Below are positions 26,729 through 36,209 of a DNA stretch of 43,071 nt, piece by piece. The stretch's first letter is position 1. Every line of letters starts with the position of its first letter. The notes below the pieces were generated by a model. That model was not told where the DNA came from and searched no databases. It worked only from the letters and a program-made list of their open reading frames with translations. A program made the position numbers and the translations under genes. Source of the stretch: Bacillus sp. JCM 19041 (GTDB taxonomy: Bacteria > Bacillota > Bacilli > Bacillales > Bacillaceae_D); the NCBI GenBank assembly GCA_001310375.1, contig BAXC01000032.1, forward strand, positions 1-43,071, written 5' to 3'.

Positions 26729-27427
26729 ATGCAAAGGAAACTATTTTTATTTGGAGATATAGGGAAAGATTTTACAACCACATCTGGACCTTTCATTCAT
26801 GCTGCTGGAGGCAAAGAAGCAAGAATTGCAGTACTTGGATTAGGTGGTGAAGGTTGGGACGCTTATTATGAACGTGTTTTTGTTAAGCGATGGCAAGGGG
26901 TTAAGTCTATTGTATCAATCTTACCAAATAATAATGAATTAGTGGAAAAGGGTCATAAAAAGATTGTTTATGTAGGTATTTATAACGGTATTGGACGACG
27001 CCAACAGGCGAAGCAAGCCGGGTATGAGTATGCGATGAAGGAGCGAGGACTTGATCCTAAGATTGTCGATACTGTAGGACTAAATGCTGGAGATGCAGAT
27101 GGTGCAGTCACACAGTTTTTAGCAGGTGGAGGCTTACCTGATGCTATCATTTGTTCAAGTTATGATCTTACCATGGGCACTTTACGTGTTTTAAAAAGTC
27201 ATCAATTAAATGTCCCGAATGATGTATCGGTTATTTCTTATGACAACATACCTCAGTTAGCAGAGAAAGAAGTATCAGTTACAAGTGTAGGTGTTCCTAT
27301 TGATATACTTGCTTGTGCATTAGTAGAGATGTTAATTGATTTAATTGAAAAAGGTGAGGGGAATGTTAGGAATCGAAAACTTACTCCGATACTGGTTCAA
27401 AGGAAATCGGTAAAAATAAGAAAATAA
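26729..27427 (+). pseudogene. Chimera: N-terminus of an S51-type peptidase joined to the C-terminus of a LacI-family regulator
   Basis: Residues 1 to about 73 (from ATG 26729, ribosome site AAAGGATT) read MQRKLFLFGDIGKDFTTTSG, HAAGGKEARIAVLGLGGEGW and VKSIVSILPNNNE. This is the start of peptidase S51/glutamine amidotransferase-like proteins, without the catalytic serine, which would come later. From about residue 74 the protein is the C-terminal half of a LacI-type ligand-binding domain: KGHKKIVYVGIYNGIGRRQQ, GLPDAIICSSYDLTMGTLRV, NVPNDVSVISYDNIP. The regulator's helix-turn-helix and first subdomain are absent. The join falls near 26940 in frame. It is unlikely to function as either parent. 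A deletion between two genes, or an assembly join, explains it. Confidence 0.75.
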
Positions 27428-27474
27428 TTTTGTATATAATTCAAACGGTAGAGCAAGTGGATCCTATGAAATAA

Positions 27475-27528
27475 CAAACCAAATCAGTCCCTAATGAGAC
27501 ATCAGGGCTGATTTGGTTTGTTTATTTT
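27475..27528. terminator. Strong bidirectional terminator
   Basis: CAAACCAAATCAG (27475-27487) pairs with CTGATTTGGTTTG (27508-27520), with inner CCCT/AGGG, followed by TTTATTTT. It ends the chimera gene and, on the other strand, the small lmo0937-like gene. Confidence 0.85.
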
Positions 27529-27537
27529 GGGTTAAAG

Positions 27538-27684
27538 CTAAGCACCTCTTTTGCCTGTGATGAGTTTAATGATAAATACGACTAGTGCAATGACGAGTAA
27601 GATGTAAATAAGTCCGCCAGCGATATCCAACAAAAGTCCAACTAACCATAGTACAATTAAAATACCGATAATTGTCCAAAGCAT
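27538..27684 (-). CDS. lmo0937-family small membrane protein
   Basis: 48 residues: MLWTIIGILIVLWLVGLLLD then IAGGLIYILLVIALVVFIIK, ending LITGKRGA. Two membrane helices around the conserved DIAGGLIYILL. This is the widespread Firmicutes lmo0937/YqaE-like small stress protein family. AAGGAGG precedes ATG 27684. A SigB-like promoter lies upstream, in line with the general-stress expression of relatives. The molecular role is unknown. Confidence 0.85.
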   Translation of the reverse strand: MLWTIIGILIVLWLVGLLLDIAGGLIYILLVIALVVFIIKLITGKRGA

Positions 27685-27734
27685 TTTAAGTTCCTCCTTA
27701 TCTATGACCTGTTTTTTTATAATAGCAATAGTCT

Positions 27735-27760
27735 GTTCCCTTCAGTGGGCAGGCGCAAAC
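27735..27760 (-). promoter_or_regulatory. Candidate SigB-type promoter for the lmo0937-like gene
   Basis: Minus strand: GTTTGC (27760-27755), 14 bases, GGGAAC (27740-27735). The SigB consensus is GTTTAA, 12-15 bases, GGGWAW. It lies 51 bases before the start codon. Match is good at the GTTT and GGGA cores. Confidence 0.6.
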
Positions 27761-28113
27761 ATGAATAAAAAAATGAGGAGGAAACTCATGCTTATTGATT
27801 GGACCATGCCTATATTTAGGGAGTCTAGATTCTACATACTGTAAAATATGGAAATGGAATAGGTCTAAAAGTTAGTGAGAGATAATTGCGTTTTTAATTC
27901 AATCATTCATCATTCCTTTTTCTTAAACTTTCTTATGGAATGCAGGGAAGGGTTTAAAGGTTATTGAAGAATCGATTGTATTGAAAGATTTCCCCATTTA
28001 CACTATAAGCAAGCGAAAGGATAGGGGGAAGAAGTCATAACAATACAAGATGCAAATTCAAAAAAGCCTTCGAGAACGAGAAGGTCAAAAAGGTCCATAG
28101 AGGATGATTTGTT
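27761..28113. other. Intergenic region
   Basis: No gene with a proper start. A short open frame from about 28035 to 28119 (…QDANSKKPSRTRRSKRS…) overlaps the next start codon but has no initiation codon after GGGGGAAG, so it is only a weak candidate. Nothing else recognised. Confidence 0.4.
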
Positions 28114-28320
28114 ATGCTAAAAAAAGTAAGAGTTCTTTTTGATTTAATGATTGCTCTAGGATTTGTTTTTGTAATGGGAAGATTCTTAGGTATTGCAATT
28201 GATTATCCTTTACTCCGGTTCTTCCATACATATACGTTGGAGTCATTTATTGTTTTAGCGATAGGGGTAGTCGGTTCAAACGTAACAAGAAGACGAATAG
28301 AGCAAGATAATAAGAAATGA
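28114..28320 (+). CDS. Small hypothetical membrane protein (68 aa)
   Basis: Two hydrophobic segments: about residues 8-28 (LFDLMIALGFVFVMGRFLG) and 44-58 (FIVLAIGVVGSNV), with a basic C-terminal tail RRRIEQDNKK. ATAGAGGATG precedes ATG 28114. I do not recognise a family. It lies 49 bases before an MFS gene and may be cotranscribed with it. Confidence 0.6.
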   Translation: MLKKVRVLFDLMIALGFVFVMGRFLGIAIDYPLLRFFHTYTLESFIVLAIGVVGSNVTRRRIEQDNKK

Positions 28321-28369
28321 TTTAGTTTCTTTGCTTTAATGTCGCCTGAAAAACAAAAGGGGTGGAGTG

Positions 28370-29622
28370 TTGGCTAAAGAAATTGCAGAGAAAGTTAGTG
28401 AAAAGAAACAGCAAAGGAAGAAATTATACAAACGGACGTTAATCGTTGTGTGCATAGCACAAATATTTGGTGGTGCAGGACTTGCGGCTGGAATCACGGT
28501 AGGTGCATTACTTGCTAGAGAAATGCTTGGGACAGATGCTTATGCAGGGCTACCTACAGCGTTATTTACGCTAGGGTCAGCGTTAGCTGCTTTTGCAATT
28601 GGTAGGCTAACACAAAAGCTTGGTCGTAGACGTGGGTTAGTAGCGGGTTTTATGGCAGGTGGTTTAGGAGCCGTAGGCGTTGTTTTTGCTGCGCTTATAA
28701 GTAGTATCATTCTCTTACTTGTCTCATTATTTATTTACGGGGCAGGGACGGCTACGAATTTACAGGCGCGTTATGCAGGAACTGATTTGGCTACGGATAA
28801 GCAACGAGCAACAGCTGTCAGTATCGCAATGGTTGCGACAACATTAGGAGCAGTAGCAGGTCCGAATTTGGTTGGAGTGATGGGACAATTCGCTTTATCA
28901 ATTGGTGTACCAGCCTAGCGGGACCTTTTATTTTAGCTGGAGGGGCATTTATCGCATCGGGAATTATCCTCTTTTTCTTCTTACGCCCTGATCCACTCTT
29001 AGTTGTCAAAGAATGGGAAGCTAACCCTTCACAAATAGAAGAGGTACAACAAACGAAGAAGAAACGCTCAAAAGGAGTGGCTATAGGAGTGTCTGTCATG
29101 GTCACTACCCAACTTGTCATGGTAGCAATTATGACAATGACACCAGTACATATGGAACATCACGGGCATAGTATGAGTGCAATTGGTCTTGTCATTGGTA
29201 TACATGTTGGTGCAATGTATCTTCCTTCTCTCTTTACGGGCGTGTTAGCTGATCGATTTGGTAGAAAGGCAATTGTTTTTGCTTCGGGTTTCACGTTATT
29301 GTTAGCTGGTTGTGTAGGAGCTTTGGCTCCAGGAGATTCAATGGTCTTTATGATTCTTGCACTTGCGTTACTCGGTCTTGGTTGGAACTTTGGTTTAATA
29401 AGTGGAACTGCACTTATTATTGATTCTACTGATCCATCCACAAGAGCGAAAACACAAGGAACAACGGATGTCTTTATTGCACTTGCTGGTGCATCAGGTG
29501 GAGCAATGTCAGGGATGGTGGCAGCAGGTTCAAGCTATGCGGTACTGTCTTTAACTGGTGGAATACTAGCGCTTTTACTTGTTCCAATTGTGTTCTTAGT
29601 TGATAGAAAAAAAGAGTCATAA
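28370..29622 (+). CDS. MFS transporter, probable exporter (frameshifted)
   Basis: About 417 residues, 12 predicted helices in two six-helix halves, with motif A-like loops RLTQKLGRRRGL in the first half and LADRFGRKAIV in the second. The start is TTG 28370 or GTG 28367 after GGGGTGG. The first frame ends at 28918 after SIGVPA. One missing base at about 28911-28915 restores PSLAGPFILAGGAFIAS and the whole second half, starting with an extended loop rich in Lys. Substrate unknown; related Bacillus proteins are annotated as drug or metabolite exporters. Confidence 0.87.
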
Positions 29623-29673
29623 CTTGTCCACTACGTGCATAGAATAGGTAGAAACGTTACTAGGGGGCCGTCT

Positions 29674-30132
29674 ATGCACAAGTGGTTATTAATTAGTCTC
29701 ATTACATCTTCTTTTATTATGAACGAACAAACACAGGAACTAGAAATCCCTTTAGAACCGATTGGACAAGCAGTTGAATTAGCAGAATATGCAATGCTAA
29801 ATATTGAATATAAGTTAGCTGAAGACGATGTGGCACGCTCTTATTCTACTTTAGTAACAAAAGGTAAGGAAGTTGCTAGAGTATTAATTCATGTGGATTC
29901 TGCAACTGAAAATGCCGAAGACCAATTGCGGTTTGCGTATAAGCTACATGAAACACTTGAGAAAACATTCCCTGGATTAAGTAGAGGAATCCTATCAAGT
30001 GATTCTGGACAGCCGGTTAATCAGACTCCCTCCCTGTTTATTCATATTGGAGGAGCAGAAAATACGAATGAAGAAGTAGACAAGACACTCGCTCTTATTA
30101 AAGAAACAGTGAAAGAGATACAAAATGATTAA
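29674..30132 (+). CDS. Short SpoIIP-like (C-terminal amidase region) protein
   Basis: 152 residues from ATG 29674 (AGGGGGCC upstream); an earlier in-frame GTG 29635 lacks a ribosome site. The C-terminal half, LRFAYKLHETLEKTFPGLSR then GGAENTNEEVDKTLALIKE, resembles the last part of the sporulation amidase SpoIIP (family pattern NLxFAxKLHxxLExxYPGLSRG, VGGxxNTxEE). VLIHVDSA occupies the place of the SpoIIP HRDS motif. The N-terminal half with the first catalytic residues of SpoIIP is not present. It begins with a hydrophobic stretch (WLLISLITSSFIM) that may be a signal peptide. A derived small homologue or a fragment; amidase activity is doubtful. Confidence 0.6.
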   Translation: MHKWLLISLITSSFIMNEQTQELEIPLEPIGQAVELAEYAMLNIEYKLAEDDVARSYSTLVTKGKEVARVLIHVDSATENAEDQLRFAYKLHETLEKTFPGLSRGILSSDSGQPVNQTPSLFIHIGGAENTNEEVDKTLALIKETVKEIQND

Positions 30133-30138
30133 TGCAGT

Positions 30139-30170
30139 AGAGTGCTAACTTGAGTCGTTAGCGCTCTTTT
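30139..30170 (+). terminator. Terminator after the SpoIIP-like gene
   Basis: AGAGTGCTAAC pairs with GTTAGCGCTCT (one wobble) followed by TTTT. Confidence 0.82.
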
Positions 30171-30364
30171 GGGTACGTAATTAACATAAAATCCAAATTG
30201 ATCGAAACGACTAAATTGGAAAATCATCACTCAAAAATGTGAATTGTCTCGACTCATATATCCTGAACATAATCAGAAAAAATGATTAAAAGTTTTATAG
30301 TTTGAACATTCTAATTGATTGTGTAATTGGAATGAGAGTATTCTTAAAGCAGGAGGTTGAATAA

Positions 30365-30882
30365 ATGGAGTTGATGACTGAGCGGTTACACATTCGACCA
30401 TTTGACGAACAAGATTGGTTAGCGGTTTACGAATATGTGTCGATCCCTGAAGTAATGGCGTATATGCATCAGGAGTGTTAGAAAAAACGGCGACTAAAAA
30501 CTTAGTGAATCAGCATTCTGGGCGCAATGCTCAGAAGTATGCGATTGTATTAAAAGCAGAAAATCGACTAATTGGTCATCTCGAATTTTTTCCGTACTTT
30601 GGCACTCATACATATGAGATTGGTTGGGTTCTTAACCTGAAATACCATAGTAAAGGTTATACAACTGAAGCAGCTAAAGCAGTAATTGCATATGGTTTTG
30701 AAGAAATGAAGTTACATAGGATTGTTGCGACGTGCCAACCAGAAAATATTCCGTCATGGAAGGTGATGGAGAAAGCTGGTATGAGGAGAGAAGGGTTATA
30801 TAAGAAATGTATCCCCCGCGGTGAACTGTGGTGGGATGAATACTCATATGGCATTTTAGCAGAAGAATGGCAAGATAAGTGA
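30365..30882 (+). CDS. GNAT N-acetyltransferase, RimJ-like (frameshifted)
   Basis: Acetyl-CoA-dependent acetyltransferase of about 172 residues. ATG 30365 follows GCAGGAGG and reads MELMTERLHIRPFDEQDW, then ends at 30480. With one missing base at about 30474 the frame continues VLEKTATKNLVNQHSG, IGHLEFFPYFGTHTYEIGWV, then TTEAAKAVIAYGFEEMKLHR, and the C-terminal motif WKVMEKAGMRREG, which are the GNAT strands beta4-beta5 and the acetyl-CoA loop. It probably acetylates an alpha-amino group or small molecule. Followed closely by a NUDIX gene. Confidence 0.85.
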
Positions 30883-30909
30883 TTTATGAAGGAAATGGGG
30901 TTTTTAAAA

Positions 30910-31526
30910 ATGGAACAGCAATGGCTAAGTTGGGCGAGAAGAATGCAAGCAATTGCCCAGTCGGGAATTGCATTTTCACAAGATAAGTTTGACATTGAGC
31001 GATACGAAGAATTAAGAGGTATAAGTACAGAAGTGCTTGAACATTATTCTAGTTGGAAAGAGAAAAGATTGAAGCGTTGTTTGCAAAGGAAGAAGGTTAT
31101 CAGACGCCAAAAGTGGATGTACGCGGTGTCGTGTTTAAAGAGAATCGAATGTTGCTTGTTCGAGAGAGGGCAGAGAGCCGTTGGTCACTTCCTGGCGGTT
31201 TTTGTGATGTAGGTTTATCCGCAGCAGAAAACATTGTGAAAGAAATAAGAGAGGAATCAGGTTACGAATCGGAAGCCGTAAAATTATTGGCTTTACTGGA
31301 TATGAATAAACATCCTCATACGCCACAACCCTATCATTATTACAAAATTTTTATTCAGTGTGAACGAATAGGTGGAATTGAGAGCTCGGGTATTGAAACG
31401 GATCAAATCGGTTTTTTCGCAAGAGACGAATTACCAACGCTTTCGATTGGTAGAAATACAGAAGAACAAATTAAAATGATGTTTGCTTTTTATGATGATC
31501 CATTAAAACAATCCATTTTTGATTAA
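30910..31526 (+). CDS. NUDIX hydrolase with N-terminal helical domain (frameshifted)
   Basis: About 205 residues. The N-terminal helical domain (WLSWARRMQAIAQSG, DIERYEELRGISTEVLEHY) is the NUDIX_N type often found in Bacillus nucleotide-sugar or ADP-ribose hydrolases. It is followed by the full Nudix box GGFCDVGLSAAENIV then KEIREESGY (GX5EX7REUXEEXGU). The frame is broken at about 31050: one missing base joins HYSS to LEREKIEALFAKEEGYQTPK. ATG 30910 is taken as the start; an upstream in-frame ATG at 30886 has no better ribosome site. Substrate not predictable. Confidence 0.86.
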
Positions 31527-31532
31527 CGAAGC

Positions 31533-31562
31533 AGGCGGCTGGTTATTCCAGTGGCCTTTTTT
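31533..31562 (+). terminator. Terminator after the NUDIX gene
   Basis: AGGCGGCTGG and CCAGTGGCCT pair (one mismatch, one wobble) around TTATT, followed by TTTTTTG. Confidence 0.8.
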
Positions 31563-31721
31563 GTTTTGTCATTTAAAAGGGACTAGATGTTAACACTCCA
31601 AATAGTTTGTGAGATAACTTGTCGAAAATAACCAAAAAATCAAACGATTCTAGTAGGCTTATACGTATAAAAATCTATCATGATTAATCGATTTTAACTA
31701 TGAAGAACAGGAGTGGTGATG

Positions 31722-32567
31722 ATGACGGATCGTCCAATCCCTTTAAGTCATACAAAGAAAACAAGTAAATGGTCAACCGCGTTAAAAGAAAAAACAGTAA
31801 AACAGGTAATGCCTCCAATTGTAGCGCTTGTTGTTGTGGTCGGACTGTGGGAATTAATCGTGATATTGGCTGGAACACCACCGTATATAATGCCAAAGCC
31901 AAGTGACATTGTACAAGCTGCGATTACCAATTGGTCAAATCTTTCTAGTGCGCTTATGACAACGGTTGTCTCTAGCGTAACTGGTTTTTTGCTTAGCGTC
32001 ATTATTGGTATTGGGCTGGCGGTTATGATGGCGAGTTCAAAGTGGGTTGAGCGCAGTTTTTATCCGTATGCAGTGATCTTACAAACGATACCAGTTGTGG
32101 CAGTAGCGCCGATTATTGTGATTTGGCTAGGTTCAGGAATGAGTGCCATTGTTGTCATCGCCTTTTTAATTGGTTTCTTCCCAATGTTATCCAATACTTT
32201 AATTGGCTTGAACGCAACAGACAGAAATATGCAAGACTTATTTACTCTTTATAATGCATCCAAATGGCAAGTGATGTGGAAGCTTCGTTTTCCGGCCGCG
32301 CTCCCATTTGTCATTGCGGGCATGAAAATTTCTTGTACGCTTGCAGTCGTTGGCGCCATTGTTGGGGAATATATCGCTGGTGTTGGTGGTGGAGCTGGAG
32401 GACTTGGCTATTCCATTACGGTTGCAGCTTCAAGGATTCAGACGCCCTATTTATTTGCTCTTGGACTTTCGGCGGCTATGCTTGGAATCGTCTTTTTCTT
32501 AGTTGTTAATTTCCTTTCAAAGAAATTACTTGGATCTTGGCATGATTCTGAAATGAAAAAAGATTAA
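31722..32567 (+). CDS. ABC transporter permease, SsuC/TauC/ThiX type
   Basis: Inner-membrane permease of 281 residues, about six helices, with an EAA-like loop (MQDLFTLYNASKWQVMWKLR then FPAALPFVIAGMK). It belongs to the nitrate/sulfonate/taurine and thiamine-precursor importer family. The conserved WELIV...PPYIMPKPSDI start is present. ATG 31722 (or 31719) follows AGGAG. It is paired with an ATPase 182 bases downstream, but no substrate-binding protein gene lies with them. Substrate therefore unknown: sulfonate, pyrimidine precursor or riboflavin-like compounds are all possible. Confidence 0.87.
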   Translation: MTDRPIPLSHTKKTSKWSTALKEKTVKQVMPPIVALVVVVGLWELIVILAGTPPYIMPKPSDIVQAAITNWSNLSSALMTTVVSSVTGFLLSVIIGIGLAVMMASSKWVERSFYPYAVILQTIPVVAVAPIIVIWLGSGMSAIVVIAFLIGFFPMLSNTLIGLNATDRNMQDLFTLYNASKWQVMWKLRFPAALPFVIAGMKISCTLAVVGAIVGEYIAGVGGGAGGLGYSITVAASRIQTPYLFALGLSAAMLGIVFFLVVNFLSKKLLGSWHDSEMKKD

Positions 32568-32749
32568 TCGATTGTAATTGAATGTGTGATGGATTGGACG
32601 GGTGTGACGGAAAAGTTGTGCCCATTGTTTTTCTGTATGCTTGAAAAGTCGTAGTAATTCTTCTGGTGATGACTTAAGTAAATGAAAACAATCGACCAGA
32701 AACAGCTTAGTATAACATGGGGTATTTAAATCAAGGAGGCATCCGTTTG

Positions 32750-33538
32750 ATGAGTATAAAAGAAATGCAAGGTAGTTCGGCTGTGCAAACAACAAAGAGT
32801 CTTGAGCCGATCTTATCGATTTCTAATGTAAACAAAACATACGGAAATGAAACGATCGCTTTGTCCAATATGAATCTAGACATTTATGAAGGTGAATTTA
32901 TCTCATTTGTAGGACCATCAGGTTGTGGAAAGTCCACTATCTTTAAAATTATTGCGGGATTAAGTGAACCGACATCTGGAAAAGTAACGATGGGGAGCGA
33001 AGAGTTGAACCGTTCAGAGGTTGGTTTTGTGTTTCAAAGCGCTACACTCTTACCATGGCGTAGCGTAGCAGACAATGTTGCTTTACCACTTGAATTAAAA
33101 GGAGTAGCAAAAGAGGAGCGCTTGGAACAGGCAAATGATGTGCTTGAACTGGTGGGACTTGATGGTCAAGGAGAATCTCTTCCTCGTCATCTTTCAGGGG
33201 GAATGCAAATGCGTGTATCAATCGCTCGGTCATTAATTGCGAAGCCTAAACTGTTATTAATGGATGAGCCTTTTGGAGCACTGGATGAAATGACGAGGCA
33301 AAACCTCCACTATGAGTTGTTGAATATATGGAGAAAAACGAATATGACTGTTTTGTTTATCACACATAATGTGTTCGAATCTGTATTCTTATCAACTAAA
33401 ATAGCGGTGATGAGCGCTAGACCAGGTAGAATTACAGATATGTTAAACGTGCCTGCTTACGATCGTGATGAGACATTCCGTTCAAAACCAGAATTTAGTC
33501 AACTGGTAGGAAAGGTGTCTGGAGCATTACAGCATTAG
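32750..33538 (+). CDS. ABC transporter ATPase, SsuB/TauB type
   Basis: 262 residues. Walker A GPSGCGKST, Q-loop VGFVFQSATLLPWRSV, signature LSGGMQMRVSIARSL, Walker B LLLMDEPFGALDEMT, H-loop ITHNVFES. These are typical of the SsuB/TauB/ThiZ group. AAGGAGG lies ten bases before ATG 32750; TTG 32747 is an alternative. Energises the preceding permease. The spacer between them (32568-32749) shows no gene on the coding strand. Confidence 0.9.
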   Translation: MSIKEMQGSSAVQTTKSLEPILSISNVNKTYGNETIALSNMNLDIYEGEFISFVGPSGCGKSTIFKIIAGLSEPTSGKVTMGSEELNRSEVGFVFQSATLLPWRSVADNVALPLELKGVAKEERLEQANDVLELVGLDGQGESLPRHLSGGMQMRVSIARSLIAKPKLLLMDEPFGALDEMTRQNLHYELLNIWRKTNMTVLFITHNVFESVFLSTKIAVMSARPGRITDMLNVPAYDRDETFRSKPEFSQLVGKVSGALQH

Positions 33539-33881
33539 GCATTGTCACAATGAAGACCTATAAAGATAAAAAGCAAAAAGAGTATAAATGAATGGGCATA
33601 GGATTTATAATCATCCTCGCCTTTGTTGATGGTCGATCCTCGTTCTAGTGACGGATTAGCCATCAACTATATATTAGATGGTCTGTATATCCAAGTTTTG
33701 TTGTTTTAATAGTTAGAAGATGTATGAAACGAATTGCCAATTAAGAAACGGTGAGAAGCCATTGAGGCCTTTTCTTGTGTGTAGATTCTATTCTACTCAT
33801 ATACGTATTTTCTTCGTTTACCAAGTGAATCAACTAAACGAATGGAATGAATGTAAGTACAATAGATTATAAAAAAAGATC
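33539..33881. other. Intergenic region before sugar operon 2
   Basis: No gene seen. An inverted repeat GTTGATGG (33625-33632) and CCATCAAC (33660-33667), with inner GATCC/GGAT pairing, may act as a terminator for the ABC genes, although no T-tract follows. Confidence 0.45.
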
Positions 33882-33930
33882 TTGACAAGTCAGGAGAAGC
33901 TAAGGATAATTCAAATTGAAAGCGCTTACT
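33882..33930 (+). promoter_or_regulatory. Strong SigA promoter with overlapping CcpA cre site, sugar operon 2
   Basis: TTGACA (33882-33887), 17-base spacer, GATAAT (33905-33910). Six bases after the -10 lies TTGAAAGCGCTTACT (33916-33930), a full match to the cre consensus WTGNAANCGNWNNCW. The cre therefore covers the transcription start, a position where CcpA represses. The operon should be under carbon catabolite repression. Confidence 0.88.
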
Positions 33931-34020
33931 TTTAAAAGAGTGTTTTTGGGAAATGAGATATTTTTTTGGGTACTTAGTTTATTATATAAACAAACAAAAT
34001 TTGATCGGAGGTATACTAAT

Positions 34021-35277
34021 GAAAAAAAGTGCGGTTGTTTCTTTTGTGGGAGCATTGAGCTTATCTATATTTGTTGGGTGTAGCAATGATGATGCACAAG
34101 ATGAAATCACGATTTGGAGTTTCACGGATGAGGGAGAATACGCAGTTGACGCTTTTTTGGAAGAGAATCCGAATGTTAAAGTGAATTTTCAGTATATTCC
34201 TTCGAGTCAATATGAAACAAAGCTGAGATCAGCTTTATCAACTGGAATCCGAGCACCAGACGTATTTGCACTAGAGGCTGAGTATGTTCGGAAATTCATC
34301 GATCATCCCTCACTAGAGTCGTTAACTGGCGCTCCTTATCACGCAGATGAGTTGGTGGAAGACCATTATGATTATATCCAAGGAATTGAAAAAGATTCTG
34401 AAGGAGATGTACGCACTATTGCCTATCAAGGAACGACTGGCGGCTTTTATTTCCGTAGAGACTTAGCAGAAGAATATTTAGGTACGGATGATCCTAAAGA
34501 AGTGAGTGCGATGATCGAAACATGGGATGATGTTTTTTCAATTGGTGAACGAATTTACGAGGAAAGTGAAGGAAAGGTAAGGGCGCTGCCAAATTGGAAT
34601 TCAATTGGTCAAGTGCAAGATGCAATTGTTGAGAAGCTTGGGTGGTGGATAATGAGTTGGTGATTGACCAAGCAAAACATGATGCTCTCGACTTAGTTGA
34701 TCAAGCAATTGAAACCAATTCACTTGCCATGTTAGCAGATTGGTCGCCTGGTTGGTCGGCTTCGATGCAACAAGGGAGCATTCTTTTTTATCCAGGTCCT
34801 TCCTGGTATTTGCAATTTGTTTTGCAGTCAAACGCACCGGATACGACAGGTCAGTGGGGGCTTGCAAGTGGTCCAGCGGCGTTTAGTGGGGGCGGAACGT
34901 TTTATTCTGTTTACTCGGGAAGCGAGAACAAGGAGCTGGCCTGGGATTTTGTAAAATACTACGGGTTTGATGTCGACTTTCTAGAAGGGTTGGCTGTGGA
35001 GGAACAATATTATACGAGTAATCGTGTTGCTAACGAAGGTGTAGCGGATGAAATTACGAGTGATTTTCTAGCTGGACAAAATTTCTTTGAATTTTTTAAT
35101 GAAGAATCAGAGAAAGTGAATGCGGTGGTTCGTACATCCTTTGATGGTGATATTAATAGCATTTTTAACGAATTGTTAGGATCCTATGCACGAGGCAATT
35201 TCAGTTCAAAAGATGCTTTTTGGGAGAGGTTTAAGCGGGATGTAAAGATTTATTTTCCAGAATTGACAGTTGACTAA
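34021..35277 (+). CDS. Extracellular sugar-binding lipoprotein of ABC importer 2 (frameshifted)
   Basis: Family 1 solute-binding protein, about 418 residues. Lipoprotein signal MKKSAVVSFVGALSLSIFVG followed by the lipobox Cys and SNDD; then ITIWSFTDEGEYAVDAFLEE, TGIRAPDVFALEAEYVRKF and TTGGFYFRRDLAEEYLG. The first frame ends at 34663. One missing base at about 34642 (LGWW to VVDNELVIDQAKHDALDLV) restores the C-terminal lobe (MQQGSILFYPGPSWYLQFVL, SENKELAWDFVKYYGF). ATCGGAGG precedes ATG 34021. First gene after the cre-controlled promoter. Substrate is a sugar or oligosaccharide, not identified. Confidence 0.87.
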
Positions 35278-35303
35278 AAGCTTGATTAAGAAGGGGGTAT
35301 ACG

Positions 35304-36196
35304 ATGTTCGCGAAACGGATCAACAAAGGGAACAGTGGTTATTTCTTTATCGCTCCATTTTTTATCGTCTTTTTATTATTCGGGCTTTACCCTATTCTCT
35401 ATTCTTTTTATTTAAGTTTAACGAATTGGGATGGATTAAATGATCCTGAATTTATTGGTTTGGCTAACTATGCCCGTGCAGTCATCGATCCTTTGTTTCT
35501 ACAATCCTTATTCAATACATTTTTTATCTGGATTGTATCTGTCATTCCACAGCTTACAGTAAGCTTGGTGCTTGCGGTTATTCTAACGAATAAATTTCTC
35601 AAAGGAAAAGACTTTTTCCGAGCTGTTTACTTTTTTCCGAATATTGTTACGGCGGCTTCGCTTGGTTTGCTCGTTAGTTTAATGTTTGATTGGCAAACGG
35701 GTAGTGTGAATCAATTACTGATATCTATCGGCATTCTTGATAATCCATTTGACTGGAAAAACAATGCGCTATTTATGCAAATGCTTGTATCTGCCATTCT
35801 CTTTTTTCAATACTTCGGTTACTCAATGTTAATTTATATAGCGGGATTACAAGGAATATCACCTGAATATGCTGAGGCTGCAAGGTAGATGGTGCTAGTC
35901 GGGCACAGATTTTCTTTAAAATTACGGTGCCACTTCTAAAGCCCATCATTCTTTTTCAAGTGATAACATCGTTAATCGGTGGTGTGCAAATCTTTGATCA
36001 ACCTTACATGTTGACCGCTGGATCTGGTGCTCCTGACCATGCGACATTAACAAGTGTTATGTATTTGTATCGCACGGCATTTGAACAAGGAAGATTTGGT
36101 TACGGTGCCACAATTGCATTCTGTCTGTTCCTTGTCATTGTTACTTTATCCATTGTGTCGTATCTTGTTTCCAGGAATCGAAGCAAAATTTCATGA
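35304..36196 (+). CDS. Sugar ABC transporter permease, MalF/UgpA type (frameshifted in the EAA loop)
   Basis: First permease of importer 2, about 297 residues. It begins MFAKRINKGNSGYFFIAPFF. The frame stops at 35888 within the EAA motif (PEYAEAAR). Reading GGG for GG at about 35885-35886 gives EAARVDGASRAQIFFKITVP, the conserved ATPase-docking loop, and the rest of the protein to SYLVSRNRSKIS. Six membrane helices are expected. It needs an ATPase from elsewhere, as in importer 1. Confidence 0.88.
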
Positions 36197-36209
36197 GAGG
36201 GGCGATGAG

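Noticed and set aside
28035..28119. Short frame ending DDLLC that overlaps the start of the 68-aa membrane protein
   Set aside because: There is a GGGGGAAG site but no initiation codon after it; only a corrected sequence could make it a gene.
32526..32795. Minus-strand open frame of 89 codons across the gap between the SsuC-type permease and ATPase genes
   Set aside because: No ribosome site, overlaps both genes, and the sequence matches nothing I know; it is probably a chance frame.
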